Made by a program: the position numbers and the translations under genes. The notes beneath the pieces were generated by a model that searched no databases, was not told the origin of the DNA, and saw only the letters and a list, made by a program, of their open reading frames with translations. A stretch of DNA of 64,000 nt from assembly GCF_030866765.1 (NCBI RefSeq), contig NZ_CP133017.1:4570001-4634000 (forward strand), given 5' to 3'. Numbering within the stretch: the stretch's first letter is position 1; every line of letters begins with the position of its first letter. Source of the DNA: Paenibacillus silvisoli (GTDB lineage Bacteria; Bacillota; Bacilli; Paenibacillales; Paenibacillaceae). This document shows positions 51,289 to 58,609 of the stretch, one piece after another.

Positions 51289-52041
51289 TTACTGCTCTTC
51301 GTTCTCGTTCCACGCCTCGATCAACTGCTTGAGCCGCGATGAAGCCGAATCCATATGCGCGTCCATGGCGCGCGCCGCCGCATCCGGATCGCCCTGCTCG
51401 ATCGCGCGGTAGACGGCCAAATGCTCCTCGTACGAAAATTGCGTGCTTCCTTCGGAAGCGACGACGCTCTTGATCCACACGCGCAGCAGCGAACGGATGC
51501 TCGTCAGCATGTCGCGCAGCACCGTATTGCCGGCAATCTCCGCCAGCTTCATGTGGAACGCGATATCCGACTCGGTATATGCTTCGAAGACGCTGTTCGT
51601 ATTCCCCGTCGTGTCGAGCCGGTCGACGATCTCCTTCAGCTCCGCCAGCTGCCCTTCATCCCGTCTGGCCGCAGCCAGCTTCGCTACCGACACCTCGATC
51701 GTTTGCCGCGCTTCGATCAGATCCATCGTCCGCTTCTCGCCGAGCAGCAGCCCCCATTCGATCACCCGCGGCAGCAGCTCGGAATCGGCCCGCTTCAGAT
51801 AGGTGCCGTCTCCGTGCCGTACCTCGAGCAAACCGAGCACCGTGAGCGCCTTCAGCGCTTCGCGCAGCGAGGAACGGCCGACGCCGATCGCTTCGGAAAG
51901 CTGGCGCTCGGCCGGCAGCTTGGCGCCGGGTCTGATTTTGCCGGACAATAAGTAGCTGAGCAGCCGGTCGGTAATTTCCATCACCATCGTCTTGCGTTCA
52001 ATCGGTTCGAAGGTCAATTCGGTTTCGTTATTCGTAGTCAT
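51289..52041 (-). CDS. FadR-subfamily GntR regulator
   Basis: This 250-residue regulator has an N-terminal winged HTH (about 20-85, 'LPAERQLSEAIGVGRSSLREALKALTVLGLLEVRHGDG') and an FCD ligand domain with 'IEARQTIEVSVAKLAA', 'DIAFHMKLAEIAGN' and 'EEHLAVYRAIEQGD'. FCD regulators bind carboxylates or sugar acids through a metal. ATG 52041 has GAGG eight bases upstream; the frame to 52128 has no good site. It is the third gene of the nine-gene operon and is likely to act at the perfect palindrome at 53451-53464 just before the first gene. Confidence 0.9.
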   Translation of the reverse strand: MTTNNETELTFEPIERKTMVMEITDRLLSYLLSGKIRPGAKLPAERQLSEAIGVGRSSLREALKALTVLGLLEVRHGDGTYLKRADSELLPRVIEWGLLLGEKRTMDLIEARQTIEVSVAKLAAARRDEGQLAELKEIVDRLDTTGNTNSVFEAYTESDIAFHMKLAEIAGNTVLRDMLTSIRSLLRVWIKSVVASEGSTQFSYEEHLAVYRAIEQGDPDAAARAMDAHMDSASSRLKQLIEAWNENEEQ

Positions 52042-52081
52042 TGGCAAGGCCTCTACTTTCATCGTTTCGTTATGTAAAATC

Positions 52082-52546
52082 TCAGCTGTTCTTCCCGGCG
52101 GCCGCATCCTCAGCCAAATAGGGGTCAATCTCCGTCAGCTCGATCGGAACGCCGTTCGGTTTGGCGCCGATAAAGCAGGCCCGACGGCTTCTACCGCCCA
52201 TCTTTACCTGCACCTGCTCCTCGCCCGGCAAGCTGCCGAGCGCCGCTGGTATGTCCTCGACGCCGAAGCAAAGATGCTGCAAGCCCTCGCCCTTCTCCTC
52301 CAGATGCTTGCGGATCGGCGTCTCGCCAATCGGCTGCACAAACTGCAGCATGACATTGCCCGCCTGCACGTAGGCCAATCGCACGCCTGCGGACGAAAGC
52401 AGTTCATCCTGTACGAGCGGAAGCCCGAGCACATCGGTATAGTAAGGCAGCGCCTCGTCAATATCCCACACGGCAATGGCAATATGATCGACATTCCGGA
52501 TCACGTTCATGTTCATGTTCATGTTCATGTTCATGTTCATGGTCAT
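52082..52546 (-). CDS. VOC family protein with a repeated (Met-Asn) N terminus
   Basis: This 154-residue protein has VOC modules: 'VDHIAIAVWDIDEALPYYTDVLGLP', 'LQFVQPIGETPIRKHLEEKG' and 'LQHLCFGVEDIPAAL', resembling methylmalonyl-CoA epimerase and glyoxalase members. It probably isomerises or epimerises a small acid. The first residues are MTMNMNMNMNMNMN, coded by a six-base repeat (GTTCAT on the plus strand at 52505-52540). Seven in-frame ATGs lie at 52546, 52540, 52534, 52528, 52522, 52516 and 52510, so the true start is uncertain; GGAG lies about ten bases before the first. Confidence 0.85.
   Translation of the reverse strand: MTMNMNMNMNMNMNVIRNVDHIAIAVWDIDEALPYYTDVLGLPLVQDELLSSAGVRLAYVQAGNVMLQFVQPIGETPIRKHLEEKGEGLQHLCFGVEDIPAALGSLPGEEQVQVKMGGRSRRACFIGAKPNGVPIELTEIDPYLAEDAAAGKNS
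52505..52546. repeat. Hexanucleotide repeat at the start of the VOC gene
   Basis: GTTCAT occurs six times in a row, then GGTCAT. On the minus strand it codes Met-Asn pairs. Changes in copy number would keep the frame but move the start relative to the ribosome binding site. Confidence 0.95.
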
Positions 52547-52569
52547 GTTCGGCCAGCTCCTCTCCTGAT

Positions 52570-53412
52570 TTAAGCTTTCCAGCCAGCGGCGACCGGGTTG
52601 CTCAAGCGGCCGACGCCTTCCACCTCGACGACGACATGATCGCCAGGCTGCAAAAATTGCGGAGGATTCATGAAGGCGCCGCATCCCGCAGGCGTGCCGG
52701 TGGAGACGATGTCGCCGGGGTTTAGCGTAAACATGCTCGTTAAGTATTCGATCATCGCCGGAATGCTGAAAATTTGCTGCGACGTATGCGCGTCCTGCCT
52801 CAGCTCGCCATTGACGTAAGAACGAACGCGCAGCTGCGACGGATCCGCAACTTCGTCAGGAAGCACGATTTCGGGTCCGATCGGGCAAAACGTGTCCACG
52901 CCTTTGCCGATCGTCTCGTGCTGCAGCTGGAATTGGCGCGCCCGCTCGCTGACGTCGTTCATGACGGTATAGCCGAAAATATAATCGAGCGCATCTGCCT
53001 TCGATACGTTCTTCGCCTTTTTCCCGATAATAAAAGCAAGCTCAACCTCGTAATCCGTCTGGCAGTCCAGGGTCGGAATGACGATCGCTTCATCCGGCCC
53101 GATAATCGATGAGGGAAGCTTCGAGAAGACGGACGGCTCTACGGGCAGCTTCGCGTGCGCGTCCTCTTCGGAATGCGCGGCATAGTTGATGCCGGAGCAA
53201 AGGATTTTGCCCGGCTCCGTGATCGGCGCAAGCAGCTTCAGTCCTTGATGAGGCTCGTTGCTGTCCAATGCGGCTCGTACGCGGGCAAGCCCTGCTTCGC
53301 CGTCTTTGATCAAATCCTTCATATCTCCGTATTCGGTCAATATTACGCCTTCGCTGCCGGTTCTAACGCCAACCCTTGGTGCGCCTTCATATTCGACGGT
53401 CACAAGCCTCAT
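52570..53412 (-). CDS. Fumarylacetoacetate hydrolase family protein
   Basis: This 280-residue protein has the FAH C-terminal fold: 'KILCSGINYAAHSEEDA', 'DYEVELAFIIGKKAKNVSKAD' with metal-binding Glu/Asp, 'IFGYTVMNDVSER', and 'STGTPAGCGAFMNPP'. Members include hydrolases, decarboxylases and 2-keto-3-deoxy-acid dehydratases or 2,4-diketo-acid hydrolases. In sugar acid operons they often act on 2,4-diketo-3-deoxy acids, as in non-phosphorylative fucose and rhamnose pathways. It is the first gene of the nine-gene operon and is preceded by a promoter and a perfect palindromic operator. Confidence 0.92.
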   Translation of the reverse strand: MRLVTVEYEGAPRVGVRTGSEGVILTEYGDMKDLIKDGEAGLARVRAALDSNEPHQGLKLLAPITEPGKILCSGINYAAHSEEDAHAKLPVEPSVFSKLPSSIIGPDEAIVIPTLDCQTDYEVELAFIIGKKAKNVSKADALDYIFGYTVMNDVSERARQFQLQHETIGKGVDTFCPIGPEIVLPDEVADPSQLRVRSYVNGELRQDAHTSQQIFSIPAMIEYLTSMFTLNPGDIVSTGTPAGCGAFMNPPQFLQPGDHVVVEVEGVGRLSNPVAAGWKA

Positions 53413-53450
53413 TGCGCGTCATCCTCTCCTTCGCCTCATCGAATTGGACG

Positions 53451-53479
53451 ATTGGTCGACCAATTTTGATTTCATTATA
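53451..53479 (-). promoter_or_regulatory. Operator and -10 element of the nine-gene operon
   Basis: ATTGGTCGACCAAT (53451-53464) is a perfect 14-base palindrome of the FadR/GntR type. On the minus strand a perfect TATAAT lies just upstream (53474-53479), so the operator would cover the transcription start. No good -35 was seen. The remaining bases to 53643 serve the divergent gene. Confidence 0.72.
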
Positions 53480-53643
53480 AATTCCCGGATCACGACCTGT
53501 ATACTGCAATATCACGCCTTTCCCCACGCGCGAATTACAGACGATTTTCCACCTTTGCCGGACCTATTTCCCTCCTGTGCCGCAGCGCGATTCCGTTATG
53601 ATTAGTCATGTACGCTGCCAAGCTGCCAAAAGGAGAGAAATCC

Positions 53644-55752
53644 ATGAAACCAGAGCAATTATTTGACCACTATCGATTGCACGTCGCTTATGAAAGCGGC
53701 GATGCGCCTGCATATGACACGAAAGGCTGGATCCAAGGCGAAAGCGGCCAAGACGAGCTAGGCTCGTATGACGTTTATAAACTGCCGTTTCATGACGCGG
53801 AGGAAACGAGCCGCATGACGCTTGAGCTCGTTTGTCACGAGCATACGGTCAGCGCTTATTTGTCCGTCCAGCTGAAGCAGGATATATTCGGCATTACGCA
53901 TGCGATCGCGCCCGATGCCGGCATTCGGTTGTCCGTCGGCGAGCCGATCGGCGCGCTCGAGGGCATTCTTGCCCACTACAACGGGTACAAATGGTGGTGG
54001 ACAAGACCTTACATTGCGAAGAGCACGGCGGCATTGCCCGAGAAAACGCAGGCTTTGTTATGGAAATCGGACGGCCTCTACACGCAGCTGTTCCCGCAAT
54101 GCGCCAATGTGTTCAAAACGACGATGCGCGGCGATGGCGAAGGGCTTGAATTCGTTATTTCGCCGCTGCAGCAAGGCTTCCGTACGGGCCGCGAGCTGTT
54201 GTTTGTCGCGCATCGCGGCGCGAATCCGTATGCCGTTGTGGAGAAAGCGGCCGAAGCGGTATTCGTCGCGCGGAACGAGCCGGTTCGCCTGCGGGCGTCG
54301 AAGCGTTACCCGGAAGCGTTCGACTATTTGGGCTGGTGCACATGGGACGCGTTCTACCACGACGTCTCGCAGAAAGGAATCGAGGAGAAAGCCGAGGAGC
54401 TTCGGGCGAAAGAAGTTCCCGTCAAATGGGTCATGATCGACGACGGCTGGTCGCCGGTTCGCGAGAAGCAGCTCGTTTCGTTCCAGGAGGATCGAGCGAA
54501 GTTTCCGGACGGGCTGGCCGGCACGGTGCGGAAGCTGAAGGATGATTTTGGCGTTAAATGGGTCGGCGTATGGCATGCGTTTACCGGCTATTGGCACGGC
54601 GTCGATCCCGAGGGCAAAATCAGCTTGAAGCACAAGGATTTGCTGCAAGCCGACCATGCGGGCCGATTGCTGCCGAGCACCGATGCGAAGCGCGGCTTCG
54701 GCTTCTGGAAGGAATGGCATGGCTGGCTGTCCCGGCAGGGCATCGATATGCTGAAGGTCGACAGCCAAAGCTCGCTGATCGAGTTCGTTCGCGGCACGGT
54801 GCCGCTCGGCCAAGCGGCTAAGGGGCTGCATGAAGCGCTGGAAGCTTCGGCTTCGCTGCATTTTGACGGCAGGCTGATCAACTGCATGGGCATGGCGCAG
54901 GAAAATGTGTGGAGCCGGCACAATTCCGCCATTTCGCGCAACAGCGACGACTTCTATCCGACGAAGCCGGAATGGTTCCGGGAGCACGCGCTGCAAAATG
55001 CGTACAACTCGTTCTACCACAGCACGCTGTATTGGGGCGATTGGGATATTTGGTGGACGACGCACGAGGACAGCACTTCCCATGCCGTGCTTCGCGCGAT
55101 CAGCGGCGGTCCGGTCTACGTCAGCGACCGGGTTGGCGAGACTAGCGCCGACGCGCTGCGTCCGCTCGTTCTCTCGGACGGCCGCGTGCTTCGCGCCGAC
55201 AAACCGGGGGTGCCGACGGAGGATCTGCTCCTCGTCAACCCGGTGGAAACGGCGGTGCCGCTCAAGATTTGGAGCCGCTCCGGCGATTGCGGCTTGCTCG
55301 CCGCCTTCCATATCCACGCGGACGCGGCGCCCCTTGAAGGCGAGCTTCGCTTGGCCGATATGGCCGGCTTGGAGGATGCGGCTGCGGAATATGCCGTGTA
55401 CGAGCATTTTGGCCGATGTGCGGTCAGTTTGTCGCAGGCTGGCTCGCACCGCTTCACGGTCGAACGCGGCCAACCGCGGATGTTCACGGCGGCGCCTTAT
55501 CGCCACGGCTTCGCGAGCATCGGCCTGATCGACAAGTACGTCGGCGCCGCAGCCGTCAGCTGGCAAGATGTCCAGCCGGGCCGCGCCGTCATCCTGCTCC
55601 GCGAAGGCGGCACGTACGGCTTCGCGTCGAAGTCCGCGCCGGTATCCGCTCGCGTAGGCGGCCAGCCGGTCGACATCCGCGCCGAGGAAGGCTTCTACTC
55701 GATCGCATGCGGATCCGGAGCCGGCTTGCTTGTGGAGATTATGTTCGAATAG
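53644..55752 (+). CDS. Raffinose synthase/Sip1-like GH36 family protein
   Basis: This 702-residue protein fits the Sip1/raffinose-synthase branch of GH36: 'YLGWCTWDAFYHDVSQKGI', 'VKWVMIDDGWSP', 'VGVWHAFTGYWHGVDPEG', the nucleophile D373 in 'MLKVDSQSS', and D435/D436 in 'SRNSDDFYP'. It probably acts on alpha-galactosides by hydrolysis or transfer. There is no signal peptide, so imported oligosaccharides are the likely substrates. AAAGGAGAG lies six bases before ATG 53644. It is divergent from the sugar acid operon and ends at a perfect terminator. Bacterial members are little studied. Confidence 0.9.
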   Translation: MKPEQLFDHYRLHVAYESGDAPAYDTKGWIQGESGQDELGSYDVYKLPFHDAEETSRMTLELVCHEHTVSAYLSVQLKQDIFGITHAIAPDAGIRLSVGEPIGALEGILAHYNGYKWWWTRPYIAKSTAALPEKTQALLWKSDGLYTQLFPQCANVFKTTMRGDGEGLEFVISPLQQGFRTGRELLFVAHRGANPYAVVEKAAEAVFVARNEPVRLRASKRYPEAFDYLGWCTWDAFYHDVSQKGIEEKAEELRAKEVPVKWVMIDDGWSPVREKQLVSFQEDRAKFPDGLAGTVRKLKDDFGVKWVGVWHAFTGYWHGVDPEGKISLKHKDLLQADHAGRLLPSTDAKRGFGFWKEWHGWLSRQGIDMLKVDSQSSLIEFVRGTVPLGQAAKGLHEALEASASLHFDGRLINCMGMAQENVWSRHNSAISRNSDDFYPTKPEWFREHALQNAYNSFYHSTLYWGDWDIWWTTHEDSTSHAVLRAISGGPVYVSDRVGETSADALRPLVLSDGRVLRADKPGVPTEDLLLVNPVETAVPLKIWSRSGDCGLLAAFHIHADAAPLEGELRLADMAGLEDAAAEYAVYEHFGRCAVSLSQAGSHRFTVERGQPRMFTAAPYRHGFASIGLIDKYVGAAAVSWQDVQPGRAVILLREGGTYGFASKSAPVSARVGGQPVDIRAEEGFYSIACGSGAGLLVEIMFE

Positions 55753-55761
55753 CTAGGTATG

Positions 55762-55796
55762 AAAAACCCGCGTTTGGATCCCAAACGCGGGTTTTT
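55762..55796 (+). terminator. Intrinsic terminator after the GH36 gene
   Basis: A perfect 16-bp stem around ATC, with AAAAACCCGCGTTTGG on the left and five T at the end of the right arm. Confidence 0.95.
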
Positions 55797-55802
55797 GTAT
55801 GG

Positions 55803-55987
55803 CTAACGAACTCAGGAAACGCTATTTCGCCGAAAATAGCTCATTGCGCGATCTAACGAACTCCAGCGACGCTATTTCGCCAAAATGGGCTCGTTTGGGC
55901 ATGTTTTAGTGCGAATAGCGCTTCTGAGGTTCGTTAGCGCAGCAAAAACGGTGTTTTTGCTCAAATAAGCGCTACTGGGTTCGTTAG
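55803..55987. repeat. Two direct plus two inverted repeat units, 50 bp apart
   Basis: Units of the form TAACGAACTC...CGCTATTT start at 55804 and 55854, 50 bases apart. Inverted counterparts AATA(A)GCGCT...GTTCGTTA end at 55936 and 55986, again 50 apart. The design and the CGCTATTT core are those of the block at 2096-2282. It lies between convergent genes, beginning six bases after the terminator of the GH36 gene. Confidence 0.85.
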
Positions 55988-56007
55988 AGGGTTCCCTCGC
56001 CCCCAAC

Positions 56008-56043
56008 AAAAAAATCCCGCCCCGGCAAACGCCGGAGGCGGGA
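56008..56043 (-). terminator. Intrinsic terminator after importer operon 2
   Basis: On the minus strand TCCCGCCTCCGGC pairs with GCCGGGGCGGGA around a short loop (one imperfection), followed by seven T. Confidence 0.9.
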
Positions 56044-56050
56044 CCCGCAA

Positions 56051-56830
56051 TTATTTCGAAACGGCCGCATCCTTCTTCGCAGCCGCCGCTTGCGTCAGAA
56101 ACTCCAGCACGCGCGGAAGCTTCAGGTTCCAGTAGCCCCACTCATGCTGGTGGCCTGGTTCTTCTTCATACGTCAACTCGATGCCGAGCGATTTGATGTG
56201 GTTCAGGAATCGGATGTTATCGTCGTACAGGAAGTCTTCCGTTCCGCAGCATTGGTAGAGGGCCGGAAGCTCTTTGCCGGACTTCAACGCAACGTTCGCC
56301 AGGTGGAACAGGTCATCCTGGTGCTCCTTCGTGCCCTCCAAGTCGCCGAAAATATCGGTGAACTCGTTACCCTCGAACAGATGGCTGAGCGCACGGATAT
56401 CGAGCGCGCCGGAGAAGCTCGCCGCAGCGGCGAAACGGTCCGGATGCGCAAGCGCCAGCTTGAACGCGCCGTAGCCGCCCATCGAGAGACCTGCCGCGAA
56501 CGTATCTTCTCTGCGGTCGGAAACCGGGTACATCGCTTGGATGACGCTCGGCAGCTCCTCGCTTACGTACGTCCAATATTTGCGGCCATGCGCCATATCG
56601 GAGTAGAAGCTGCGGTGCACGTTCGGCATAACGACGAGCATGCGGTATTTCGCCAGCTGGTATTCCAGCGTCGTTTGGCGCAGCCAAGTCGTTTCGTTAT
56701 CGCTCAGGCCGTGCAGCAAATACAGCACCGGAAGCTTTTCGCCCGGCTTCACGTCCTGCGGCATTACGATGCTGACATCGGAAGTCATGCCAAGCACGCT
56801 TGAAAAGAATGTCATATGAATGACTGCCAT
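56051..56830 (-). CDS. Alpha/beta hydrolase esterase (tributyrin esterase/EstA-like)
   Basis: This 259-residue protein of the esterase D/EstA family has 'VLYLLHGLSDNETTWLR' for the oxyanion hole, the nucleophile elbow 'AAGLSMGGYGAFKLAL', an acid in 'CGTEDFLYDDN' and the catalytic His in 'PGHQHEWGYW'. It probably removes acetyl or other short acyl groups from sugars. GGAGGAG lies eight bases or so before the ATG. There is no signal peptide. It is the last gene of importer operon 2, next to a YdjC deacetylase, which suggests that the imported sugar is acylated. Confidence 0.91.
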   Translation of the reverse strand: MAVIHMTFFSSVLGMTSDVSIVMPQDVKPGEKLPVLYLLHGLSDNETTWLRQTTLEYQLAKYRMLVVMPNVHRSFYSDMAHGRKYWTYVSEELPSVIQAMYPVSDRREDTFAAGLSMGGYGAFKLALAHPDRFAAAASFSGALDIRALSHLFEGNEFTDIFGDLEGTKEHQDDLFHLANVALKSGKELPALYQCCGTEDFLYDDNIRFLNHIKSLGIELTYEEEPGHQHEWGYWNLKLPRVLEFLTQAAAAKKDAAVSK

Positions 56831-56891
56831 GAATGATTCTCCTCCATATCTTGTCCTACATGTCCATTGCGTCTATCTTGCCCAGCTTGTC

Positions 56892-57674
56892 CTACCTGAC
56901 CGCCCGCGCCTCGTCATACCGGAGCAGCTTCACGCCGCCATTCCGAACAGCCGCAAGCACGCGTTCATCCGTAAACAGCAGCCGCTCCCAATGACGGTCC
57001 TGCGCAACCTTTTCGCCCGGATAATCCGCGTTGCCCCAGCCTCTCGTCTCTTCGTCGTCGTAGCCCGGATGGCCCACGATCAAATACTGCCCTGGCTCGG
57101 CATGCTGCAGCGCATGCACGAACCGATCCACCGGATCGCCAGCAGCCTCTGTCTCTAAAGACGGCAATCGGCTGCCGCTGAACGGCCTGTAGCTGAGAAG
57201 CCCTTCCTTCGCGCACCATTCGTCAATGGCGGCGTCAAGTCCGGGCACGGCCCACTCGAATACCATGTGCGAATCCGCGTATGTAATCAAGAAGCCTGCC
57301 GCCCGCAGCTTGTCCAGCTGCGCTTTCATTTCGTTCAAAATTTGCCCGACATCCGGCTGCGCGGCCAGCCATAGTCCCGGATGCTGCTTGAAATAGCCGT
57401 TCTCGTCCACGAGCGTCGGCACTTCCCCGGCCGGCAGCAGCGGCTTCCAGCGGAACGTCTCCCATTCCGCGTTCATCGTAGCATGAAGACCGAAGCAGAT
57501 GCTCCGGTCTCCGGCCAGCAGAGACGCCGCATGCTCGAGAGCCGGCCCCGTCGCCATCACGGAGACGTTCCGCACGATGCCGTGCTTCACGCTTTCCGCG
57601 ATCGCGCGGTTATGCGATTCGCAGTTCCCGTAGTCGTCGGCTCTCGTTATTAAAGAGATCGCATTTTCGGTCAT
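56892..57674 (-). CDS. ChbG/HpnK (YdjC) family carbohydrate deacetylase
   Basis: This 260-residue protein has the metal motif 'ITRADDYGNCESHNRAI' (D13, D14), 'FGLHATMNAEW' with H64, 'ITYADSHMVFEWAV' and 'VGHPGYDDEE', as in YdjC-type deacetylases. These remove acetyl from N-acetylglucosamine-type sugars such as diacetylchitobiose. ATG 57674 has GAGG six bases upstream; GTG 57689 has a poorer site. It follows the permease gene by 26 bases, so it is in the importer operon and probably acts on the imported sugar. Confidence 0.9.
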   Translation of the reverse strand: MTENAISLITRADDYGNCESHNRAIAESVKHGIVRNVSVMATGPALEHAASLLAGDRSICFGLHATMNAEWETFRWKPLLPAGEVPTLVDENGYFKQHPGLWLAAQPDVGQILNEMKAQLDKLRAAGFLITYADSHMVFEWAVPGLDAAIDEWCAKEGLLSYRPFSGSRLPSLETEAAGDPVDRFVHALQHAEPGQYLIVGHPGYDDEETRGWGNADYPGEKVAQDRHWERLLFTDERVLAAVRNGGVKLLRYDEARAVR

Positions 57675-57700
57675 GAATATCCTCGCCACCCCGTTTGGAA

Positions 57701-58585
57701 TTATTCCTTGACTGAACCGAGCGTTATTCCGGTAATGAAATAGCGCTGCAGAAGCGGATAAATAATGAGAATCGGCAGCATCGTAACGGCGATCTTCGCC
57801 GAATTGAGCGTTTCATCCGACACCTTCGTCAAGACGCTCACGTTTTCCGTCGTGATTTTGGTCGGATCGATCGTGAGAACGACCTGCTGCAAATACGTTT
57901 GCAGCGGAATCAAATTGCTCTTCGTCACATAAATCATCGCCGAAAAATATTCGTTCCACGTGCTAACGATGTTGAACAGCGTAATGGTAGCCAATACCGG
58001 CAGCGAAAGCGGCAGGTATATCAGCACCAGCTTGCGCCAAGCGCCCGCGCCGTCCATGCCCGCGGACTCGTCCAGCTCCTTCGGCAGGTTGCGGAAGAAG
58101 TTCATGACGAGAATCGCGTTATAAACGTTGACCAAGCCTGGAAGAATGAGCACCCAGAAGTTGTTCATCAAGCCGAGCGATTTGATCGTCAGATACGTCG
58201 GCACGAGACCGCCGTTGAACATCATGACGAACACGAACACCCACATGTACACGTTCCGCGACTTGAACTGCTTCGATTCGCGCGACAGCGGATACGACAT
58301 CAGCACCGTTACGAGCAGGCTAAGACCAGTATAAAGGACGGTACGCTTTACCGAAACCCAGAAGGAGACAAAAAACTGCTTATCGGTAAATACTTTTTCA
58401 TAAGACCCGAGATCGAAGCCTTTCGGCCACAAAAATACTTGCCCGGCCATCGCGTAGGAAGCTTGACTGAGCGACAGAGCCAGCGTATGAATGATCGGCG
58501 CCACGGACAGCACCGAGACGACGGCCATGAACACCAGCAGCGCGGCGTCGAAGGACCGCGAACCGATCGTTTTATTTTGAACCAT
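57701..58585 (-). CDS. Sugar ABC transporter permease (LplC/YtcP type)
   Basis: This 294-residue protein has six membrane segments and the EAA loop 'ESAGMDGAGAWRKLVLIYLPL'. The ending 'LQRYFITGITLGSVKE' is typical of the group. With the LplB-type permease 24 bases upstream it forms the channel of importer 2. The ATPase is missing from the operon. The substrate is unknown but may be an acetylated oligosaccharide, judged from the deacetylase and esterase genes downstream. Confidence 0.94.
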   Translation of the reverse strand: MVQNKTIGSRSFDAALLVFMAVVSVLSVAPIIHTLALSLSQASYAMAGQVFLWPKGFDLGSYEKVFTDKQFFVSFWVSVKRTVLYTGLSLLVTVLMSYPLSRESKQFKSRNVYMWVFVFVMMFNGGLVPTYLTIKSLGLMNNFWVLILPGLVNVYNAILVMNFFRNLPKELDESAGMDGAGAWRKLVLIYLPLSLPVLATITLFNIVSTWNEYFSAMIYVTKSNLIPLQTYLQQVVLTIDPTKITTENVSVLTKVSDETLNSAKIAVTMLPILIIYPLLQRYFITGITLGSVKE

Positions 58586-58609
58586 ATCAAGTCACCTCGC
58601 TTGTTTACG

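Noticed and set aside
54058..55566. A 502-residue minus-strand frame opposite the GH36 gene
   Set aside because: It has shadow composition and no motif, while the plus strand has conserved GH36 motifs.
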